NCBI RefSeq assembly: GCF_029581275.1
Contig: NZ_CP120742.1
Coordinates: 904,501 to 968,500 of the forward strand
Direction: 5' to 3'
DNA length: 64,000 nucleotides
Source of the DNA: Micromonospora sp. WMMD1155
GTDB taxonomy: Bacteria; Actinomycetota; Actinomycetes; Mycobacteriales; Micromonosporaceae
How positions within the stretch are numbered: position 1 is the first letter of the stretch; the number at the start of each line of letters is the position of its first letter. This document shows, piece after piece, positions 58,435 through 64,000 of this stretch. The notes beneath the pieces are model-generated. The model did not search any database. It was given only the letters and a program-made list of their open reading frames with translations, and was not told the DNA's origin. A program made the position numbers and the translations under genes.

Positions 58435-59477
58435 GCGGAGGCGCGGTGGACCAGTTGGGTGTCCAGGAGGATGTGCGGGGCCTGCAGCTCCTCGCCACGG
58501 ATGCGGGCGACCAGCAGGCGAGCCATCTGCCGGCCCATCTCCTCCACCGGCTGGAAGACGGTGGTCAGCGGCGGGTCCGACTGGAGGGCGATCGTCGCGT
58601 CGTCGAAGCCGATCACCGCGACGTCCTCGGGCACGCGCCGACCGGCCTCGCGCAGGGTACGCAGCGCGCCGAACGCCATCAGGTCGGACGCGACGAAGAC
58701 GGCGTCCAGGTCCGGGCAGACGTCCAACAGTCGGGCCATGCAGGCCGTGCCGCTGCCCTCACTGAAGTCGCCGTACGCGATCAGGTCGGGGTTCACCCCG
58801 ACCCCGGTGGCCTGGACCGCCTCGGTGTAGCCGGCCAGACGGGCCAGGCCGGCGCCCATGTCCTGCGGACCGGCGATGGTGGCGATGCGCCGACGTCCCA
58901 GCCCGGTCAGGTACTCCACCGCCTGCCGCGCCCCGCCAACGTTGTCCACGTCGACGAACCAGGCCGGTTGTGCGCCCGGTTGCAGCATCCGGGCCGGCCG
59001 ACCACCGAGCACGGCGGGCAACCCACGCTCCTCCAGCAACGTCGGCAGCGGGTCGGAGTCGTGCAACGACAGCAGCAGTACGCCGTCGACGTGCTGGTTG
59101 GTCAGGTGGTGCTCGACCCGTTCCCGCTCCACCGGCGACTGCGCCATGGCCAGCCAGAGCTGCATCGGGGTCTCCAGCAGCCCGGAGCTGATGCCCCGCA
59201 CGATCGAGGCGAAGAACGGTTCGGTGAAGACCCGGTCGCCGGACTCGGACACCACGAGCGCGACCGAGTCGGTGCGCTGGGTGACGAGCGCACGGGCGGC
59301 ACGGTTCGGCACGTACCCCAACTCGGCGATGGCCTGCTGGACCGCGGCCCGGGCCTCCGGGCTGACCTGGGGTGAGCCGTTGACGACGCGGGACACCGTG
59401 CCCCGGCCGACGCCGGCACGCGCCGCGACCGCGTCGAGGGTCGGGCGCCCGAGCGACCGGGTGCGCTGCGTTGTCAT
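58431..59477 (-). CDS. cebR: LacI-type repressor, CebR-like
   Basis: A 348-residue LacI-family repressor. The HTH is LDAVAARAGVGRGTVSRVVNGSP near 13-35, with hinge NRAARAL, and the periplasmic-binding-like core has HVDGVLLLSLHDSDPLP and ASDLMAFGALRTL. The sequence pattern closely resembles streptomycete CebR, which releases the TGGGAGCGCTCCCA operator when cellobiose is present. ATG 59477 is preceded by GGAGGA. It lies downstream of the GH1 gene, probably in or next to the ceb operon. Confidence 0.9.
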   Translation of the reverse strand: MTTQRTRSLGRPTLDAVAARAGVGRGTVSRVVNGSPQVSPEARAAVQQAIAELGYVPNRAARALVTQRTDSVALVVSESGDRVFTEPFFASIVRGISSGLLETPMQLWLAMAQSPVERERVEHHLTNQHVDGVLLLSLHDSDPLPTLLEERGLPAVLGGRPARMLQPGAQPAWFVDVDNVGGARQAVEYLTGLGRRRIATIAGPQDMGAGLARLAGYTEAVQATGVGVNPDLIAYGDFSEGSGTACMARLLDVCPDLDAVFVASDLMAFGALRTLREAGRRVPEDVAVIGFDDATIALQSDPPLTTVFQPVEEMGRQMARLLVARIRGEELQAPHILLDTQLVHRASA

Positions 59478-59559
59478 GGTGTGCTCCTCCGACGGCGGGC
59501 GGACCCGGCGCCACCTGCGGGAGGTGTACGCCGGGGCCGTCCTGATGGCTGGCCCGAGC

Positions 59560-60981
59560 CTATTGTGCGGCCAGACCGTTGCGCCGGATCACCGAGGCGT
59601 ACCACTTGGCGCTGGACTTGGGGATGCGAACCTGGCTGTCGTAGTCGACGTGGATCATGCCGAACCGCTTGGTGTAACCCCAGGCCCATTCGAAATTATC
59701 CATCAACGACCAGGCGAAGTATCCCCGCAGGGGCACTCCGTCGTCGATCGCCTCGTGCGCCGCGCGCAGGTGGGCGTCGAAGTAGGCCAGCCGGTCGACG
59801 TCGTCGACCTGCCCGTCGACGACCGAATCGACGAACGCGGAGCCGTTCTCGGTGACGTACAGCGGCAGATCGGTGTAACCGTGCACCCGTTGCAGGGTCT
59901 CGCGCAGGCCCGGGGCGTCGATCTCCCAGCCCATGTCGGTGACCGGGACACCCCGGGTGACGAACCGGACGTCCTCGCTGCCGGGCCAGCACGAGGGGGC
60001 CGGGTCGACCGGGTCACCCTCGACCGCCGCGGCGACGACGTGCCGGCTGTAGTAGTTGACCCCGACCAGGTCCAGCGGCTCGGAGATGGTCGCCAGGTCG
60101 CCGTCGCGCACGTGGCCGAAGTCGGTCACCGGGGCGAGGTCGGCCACCAGGTCCTCCGGGTACGACCCGCGCAGCAGCGGGTCCAGGAAGAACCGGTTGG
60201 CCAGCCCGTCGATCCGTCGGGCCGCGTCCACGTCGGCCGGGGCGTCGGTGGCCGGGTCGACCGGGTAGAGGTTGACCGTCACGCCCACCTCGGCGGCCGG
60301 CCGGGTGGCCCGCAACGCCTGCACGGCCAGGCCGTGACCGAGCATCAGGTGGTGCCCGGCGCGGACCGCGTCCGCCCCGTCGGTTCGGCCCGGGGCGTGC
60401 ACCCCGGACCCGTAGCCGAGGAACGCCGAGCACCACGGCTCGTTGAGCGTGGTCCAGTACCGCACCCGGTCACCGAGCGCGTCGGCCACCAGGGTCGTGT
60501 AGTCGGCGAAGCGGGCCGCGGTGTCCCGGGCCGGCCAGCCGCCGGCGTCCTCCAGCGGCTGCGGCAGGTCCCAGTGGTAGAGGGTCAGCCACGGCTCGAT
60601 GCCGTTGGCCAGCAGCTCGTCGACGAGTCGGCGGTAGAAGTCCAACCCCTGCGGGTTGGCCGCGCCGACGCCGCCGGGCTGCACCCGGGACCAGGAGACC
60701 GAGAAACGGTACGACTTCAGGCCCAGCTCGGCCATCAACGCGACGTCGCCGCCGAGCCGGTGGTAGTGGTCGCACGCGACGTCACCGGTGTGCCCGGCGA
60801 CGACCCGACCGTCGGTGTGGCTGAAGGTGTCCCAGATCGACGGGGTGCGGCCGTCCTCGGCCGCCGCCCCCTCGATCTGGTATGCCGCGGTCGCGGCTCC
60901 CCACAGGAATCCGGGTGGGAAGGACAGCCCGGGGCGCTCGTCGAGGACGCCGACGGCGGGCGGGCTGGCGGGGTTGCTCAC
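59560..60981 (-). CDS. bglC: GH1 beta-glucosidase
   Basis: A 473-residue family 1 glycosidase: [15 protein letters not shown] near 25, acid/base TLNEPW near 180 and nucleophile TENGSA near 375, plus [17 protein letters not shown]. No signal peptide, so intracellular. It should split imported cellobiose or aryl-glucosides to glucose. GTG 60981 overlaps the upstream permease stop. Position after cebFG and before the repressor matches the known ceb-bglC gene set. Confidence 0.92.
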   Translation of the reverse strand: MSNPASPPAVGVLDERPGLSFPPGFLWGAATAAYQIEGAAAEDGRTPSIWDTFSHTDGRVVAGHTGDVACDHYHRLGGDVALMAELGLKSYRFSVSWSRVQPGGVGAANPQGLDFYRRLVDELLANGIEPWLTLYHWDLPQPLEDAGGWPARDTAARFADYTTLVADALGDRVRYWTTLNEPWCSAFLGYGSGVHAPGRTDGADAVRAGHHLMLGHGLAVQALRATRPAAEVGVTVNLYPVDPATDAPADVDAARRIDGLANRFFLDPLLRGSYPEDLVADLAPVTDFGHVRDGDLATISEPLDLVGVNYYSRHVVAAAVEGDPVDPAPSCWPGSEDVRFVTRGVPVTDMGWEIDAPGLRETLQRVHGYTDLPLYVTENGSAFVDSVVDGQVDDVDRLAYFDAHLRAAHEAIDDGVPLRGYFAWSLMDNFEWAWGYTKRFGMIHVDYDSQVRIPKSSAKWYASVIRRNGLAAQ

Positions 60982-61820
60982 GACTTGACGGCACCTTCCA
61001 TGATCCCGCCGATGATCTGGCGGCCGAACACGAGGAAAACGACCACCAGGGGGATGGTGCCGATCGCCGTGGCGGCGAACACCTGGGAGTAGTCGGTGTA
61101 GTAGGCGTACGAGAGGAAGGCGAGCGAGACCTGCAGGGTCGGGTTCTCCGGGGTGAGGATGGCGTACGGCCAGAGGAACGAGTTCCAGGTCTCCATGAAG
61201 GTCAGCAGACCGAGGACGCCGGCGGCGGGACGCAGCGCGGGCAGCACGATGTTCCAGTAGATCCGGAACGTGCTGGCCCCGTCGACCCGACCGGCCTCGA
61301 TCAGCTCGTCGGAGATCGCCTGGCTGGCGTACTGCCGCATCATGAACACGCCGAAGGCGCTGACCAGGAACGGCACGGTGACCGCGTAGAGGGTGTCGTA
61401 CCACCCGAGGTCCTGCATGATGGCCCACAGCGGAATGAGCCCCATCTGGGTCGGGATCATCAGGGTGACGATGATCGCCAGCAGGAGGGCGTTGCTGCCC
61501 TTGAATCGCAGTTTGGCGAAGGCGAACCCGGCCAGCGACCCGGTGAGCACCACCGAGACGGTGACCACCGAGGAGACGATGATCGAGTTCATCATGCCGG
61601 TGAAGAAGTTGGCGGCGTCGTTGTCGAGCACCCGCTGGAAGTTGTCGCCGAACGCTCCGCCGGGTGTTACCGGTGGCGGCACGTCGTTGATGTTGTCCAG
61701 GCTGCGGGTGCCGATCACGATCATGTAGTAGAACGGGTAGATCGACAGCAGCGCCGCCAGGACGAGCGCCACGTAGGTCAGCGGGCTGGTGCGCCACAGG
61801 CGCCGAGAGGCCGAGGTCAT
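60978..61820 (-). CDS. cebG: Sugar ABC transporter permease (CebG-like)
   Basis: A 280-residue MalG-type permease with six helices. The EAA loop [20 protein letters not shown] near 190 contacts the ATPase (MsiK in streptomycetes), which is not encoded here. ATG 61820 has a GAGGAGC site inside the end of cebF. Its stop overlaps the GH1 start. Confidence 0.9.
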   Translation of the reverse strand: MTSASRRLWRTSPLTYVALVLAALLSIYPFYYMIVIGTRSLDNINDVPPPVTPGGAFGDNFQRVLDNDAANFFTGMMNSIIVSSVVTVSVVLTGSLAGFAFAKLRFKGSNALLLAIIVTLMIPTQMGLIPLWAIMQDLGWYDTLYAVTVPFLVSAFGVFMMRQYASQAISDELIEAGRVDGASTFRIYWNIVLPALRPAAGVLGLLTFMETWNSFLWPYAILTPENPTLQVSLAFLSYAYYTDYSQVFAATAIGTIPLVVVFLVFGRQIIGGIMEGAVKS

Positions 61821-61830
61821 CGCTTGCTCC

Positions 61831-62802
61831 TCACTTCGCCGAGCGGCGGACGAGTAGGAAGTTGATCAGCGACACCACGACGATGATCATGAAGATCGCC
61901 CAGGCGACCGCGGCTCCGTAGCCGGCGGAACTCAGGTTCTCGATGCCCATCTCGTACATGTACATGGCCAGCGTCTGGAACTCCCGCTGGTCGCCGCCGA
62001 GGATGTTGCCGTTGCCGAAGAGCAGGGGCTCGGTGAAGAGCTGCATGCCGCCGATCGTGGACAGAATGACCACGAAGATGAAGGTGGGCTTGAGCATGGG
62101 CAGGGTGATCTGCCAGAACTGCCGCCACGGGCTGGCGCCGTCGATCTCCGCGGCCTCGTAGAGGTCCTTCGGGATCGCCTGCATGCCGGCGAGCAGGATC
62201 AGGGTGTTGTACCCGGTCCACCGCCAGTTGACCATCGTCGAGATGGCGAACCAGGAGCTCCACCGCTGCGAGTCCCAGTCGACGGCGTCGACGCCGACGA
62301 GGCTCAGCAGCCAGTTGAACAGGCCGAACTCCCGCTGGAACAGCATCCCGAAGACGATCGCGACAGCGGCCACCGACACCACGTTCGGTACGAAGATGGC
62401 CATCCGGAAGAAGGTCTTGGCACGCAGGAACGTCTTGTTGAGCAGGTTCGCCAGGAAGAGGGCGAGCAACAACTGCGGGATGGTCGACAGGGCGAAGATG
62501 CCGAACGTGTTGACCAGCGCGTTCCAGAAGTACTCGTCGTTCACCAGCCGGGTGTAGTTGTCGAAGCCGATGAACGAGTGGTCGCCGATCATGTCCCAGT
62601 CGTGCAGCGACATCCAGGCGGTACGCGCCATCGGGTACAACCCGAACACGCCGAAGATCACAAAGAACGGTGCGATGTAGAGGTACGGCGAGTACTTGAC
62701 GTCGAGACGGTTGAGTAACCTTCCCCGGTTACGTCGGGAAGAGACGTCGGGAGAGGGCGGTGCTGCTGGCGACGGCGGCGCCGTCGTGGCCGACAGGCTC
62801 AT
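61831..62802 (-). CDS. cebF: Sugar ABC transporter permease (CebF-like)
   Basis: A 323-residue MalF-type permease with a basic cytoplasmic N-terminus, six helices and the EAA loop EAAEIDGASPWRQFWQITLP near 225. It follows the solute-binding protein gene after a hairpin and precedes cebG by 10 bp. AAAAGGA precedes ATG 62802. Confidence 0.9.
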   Translation of the reverse strand: MSLSATTAPPSPAAPPSPDVSSRRNRGRLLNRLDVKYSPYLYIAPFFVIFGVFGLYPMARTAWMSLHDWDMIGDHSFIGFDNYTRLVNDEYFWNALVNTFGIFALSTIPQLLLALFLANLLNKTFLRAKTFFRMAIFVPNVVSVAAVAIVFGMLFQREFGLFNWLLSLVGVDAVDWDSQRWSSWFAISTMVNWRWTGYNTLILLAGMQAIPKDLYEAAEIDGASPWRQFWQITLPMLKPTFIFVVILSTIGGMQLFTEPLLFGNGNILGGDQREFQTLAMYMYEMGIENLSSAGYGAAVAWAIFMIIVVVSLINFLLVRRSAK

Positions 62803-62868
62803 ACGAATTTCCTTTTCCAGCGAGGCCCGGGGGCCCTCGCGCAGGGCGCTACGCGGAGGGGACCGGCC

Positions 62869-62898
62869 GGTGGCGTCCGGGGAGTCCCGGACGCCACC
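62869..62898 (-). terminator. Intra-operon hairpin between binding protein and permeases
   Basis: A perfect 13-bp stem (62869-62881 and 62886-62898) with a four-base loop, 14 bp after the solute-binding protein stop. Such hairpins often leave the first gene as the abundant transcript and lower expression of the permeases. Confidence 0.7.
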
Positions 62899-62911
62899 AG
62901 CGGGGAATCAC

Positions 62912-64000
62912 TCAGAAGGCACCCTGAGTCTTTGCGTCCTTCGTGAACTGCTCCCAGGCCTTCGCCTTGTCGGCCTGCCCGTTCTCGAACGCCCGCAGAG
63001 CCGGCTCGAACGCGTTCTCCTTCACCGCCTGGTGCTTCGGACCCAGGTGGGTCGGCTGGATCTTGGCGACGCTCTCACCGAAGATCTTGCCGGTCGGCGC
63101 GTTGCTGAAGTACTCGTTGGTGTAGCCGATGAACGCCTCGTTCTTCAGCGCCTCCAGGTTGGTCGGCAGCGGGCCCTTGAGCTTGAAGGCCTCCACCTGG
63201 CTCTTGGCGTTGGTGAGGAACTCGGCGAGCTTCGCCGCCTCCTTCGGGTACTTGCTCTGCTCGGGAACCGCGAGCCACGAGCCACCCCAGTTACCGCCGC
63301 CACCCGGCACGGACGCGACGTCCCACTTGCCCTTGTTGGCCGGACCGGAGTTGTCCGAGACGATGCCGAGCATCCAGGACGGGCAGAAGGTGACCGCGAA
63401 GGTGCCCTGCTTGAAGCCACCCGACCACTCCGGCGACCAGGTCTGCGCCTTGGCCGAGATGTCCGCCATCGAGGTGGCGGTGTCCCAGGCGTTCTTCACC
63501 GCGGGGCTGGTGTCCGCGATGATGTTGTTCTCCTTGTCGTAGAACAGATCACCGTTGCCCTGGAACATCACGCCGTTGGAGACGGCGGTGATCGAGTCGA
63601 CGAACGCCTTGCCGGTGGCCTGCTTGTACTTCAGGCCGGCGTCGTGGAAGCCCTTCCAGTCCGACCAGAGCGCCGACACCTGGTCACGCTCGGTGGGCAG
63701 GCCGGCCGCCTGGAACAGATCCTTGCGGTAGCAGACGGCGAGGCTGCCGACGTCCGTCGGCAGGCCGATCAGCCGGCCGTCGGGCGACTTGCCCAGCTCC
63801 CACTTCCAGGGCAGGTATTCCTTCGAGTGGTCGGCGACCAGCGGGTTGAGGTCGGCCCAGTTGCGCGGGTTCGTCTTGAACTCGTTGAGGATGCCCTCTT
63901 CCAGGGCGGTGACGTCCGCCGCGCCCTTGCCGGTGGCCAGGTAGCGGACCAGCTTCGGCCGGTACTCGCTGAGCTGCGCGGTCTTGCGCAGCTCGACCTT
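62912..64000 (-). CDS. cebE: Extracellular solute-binding protein of the ceb-like system (partial)
   Basis: The frame is open from the window edge to the stop at 62912, giving at least 362 residues; the N-terminus and signal lie outside. Visible features are family 1 solute-binding: WADLNPLV, PDGRLIGLPTDVGSLAVCYRKDLF near the visible start, SPEWSGGFKQGTFAVTFCPSW in the middle and GGSWLAVPE. It would capture cellobiose or related oligosaccharides outside the cell for CebFG. The operon's promoter and any CebR operator would lie outside the window. Confidence 0.88.
   Translation of the reverse strand, partial: KVELRKTAQLSEYRPKLVRYLATGKGAADVTALEEGILNEFKTNPRNWADLNPLVADHSKEYLPWKWELGKSPDGRLIGLPTDVGSLAVCYRKDLFQAAGLPTERDQVSALWSDWKGFHDAGLKYKQATGKAFVDSITAVSNGVMFQGNGDLFYDKENNIIADTSPAVKNAWDTATSMADISAKAQTWSPEWSGGFKQGTFAVTFCPSWMLGIVSDNSGPANKGKWDVASVPGGGGNWGGSWLAVPEQSKYPKEAAKLAEFLTNAKSQVEAFKLKGPLPTNLEALKNEAFIGYTNEYFSNAPTGKIFGESVAKIQPTHLGPKHQAVKENAFEPALRAFENGQADKAKAWEQFTKDAKTQGAF

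Overview
The window is about 70% GC and densely coded. GTG starts and ATGA/GTGA stop-start overlaps are frequent, and the regulators include SARP, PadR, TetR and CebR-like LacI types. Together with mycothiol-type DinB proteins and a bioB-bsaP pair, this points to a filamentous actinomycete, most likely Micromonosporaceae (Micromonospora or a close relative). That placement is an inference from gene content and style, not from a marker gene. I see no phage, transposase, CRISPR array or rRNA; the region reads as chromosomal.

Left part (1-9.0 kb). A minus-strand run begins with a small helix-turn-helix gene and a Clp-N-domain gene, behind a promoter carrying two identical palindromes. It continues through a diacylglycerol-kinase-like gene, a BrkB/YihY membrane protein, a tandem double-PAP2 phosphatase, an endonuclease/exonuclease/phosphatase protein and a tryptophan-rich repeat protein cut by the window edge. 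A PadR-ABC ATPase-FtsX permease operon runs the other way.

Middle (9.1-31.8 kb). In order there are a DUF1963 protein, a stress/energy operon (universal stress protein, phosphoketolase, universal stress protein) and a reductase-like epimerase. Next is a four-gene ABC exporter with two ATPases (one ending in an AbrB-like domain) and two very large FtsX-type permeases. A SARP-type regulator and an NlpC/P60 secreted protein follow, tail to tail. Two tRNA clusters (Gly-Val and Gly-Cys-Val, with identical Val and Gly copies) bracket three small genes. TetR and DinB-like genes follow.

Right part (32-64 kb). This holds a secreted M36 protease, a secreted membrane-anchored protein, a methyltransferase, a P450, a lipoprotein deacetylase, an ABC transporter and a two-component system. 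The biotin genes come next: bioF and bioD run leftward, bioB and bsaP rightward, and a duplicated 54-bp repeat supplies the bioF tail and the bioD ribosome binding site. Then come an O-acyltransferase, a GH9 cellulase with a CebR-like operator, an aldehyde dehydrogenase, two ACT-domain proteins, and a kinase/acyl-CoA dehydrogenase pair resembling the two halves of ACAD10/11. The end is a cellobiose-type operon: solute-binding protein (cut by the window), two permeases, GH1 beta-glucosidase and a CebR-like repressor. The GH9 enzyme, its operator and this operon form one logical circuit: secreted cellulase makes cellobiose, the ABC system imports it, GH1 splits it, and the LacI-type protein senses it.
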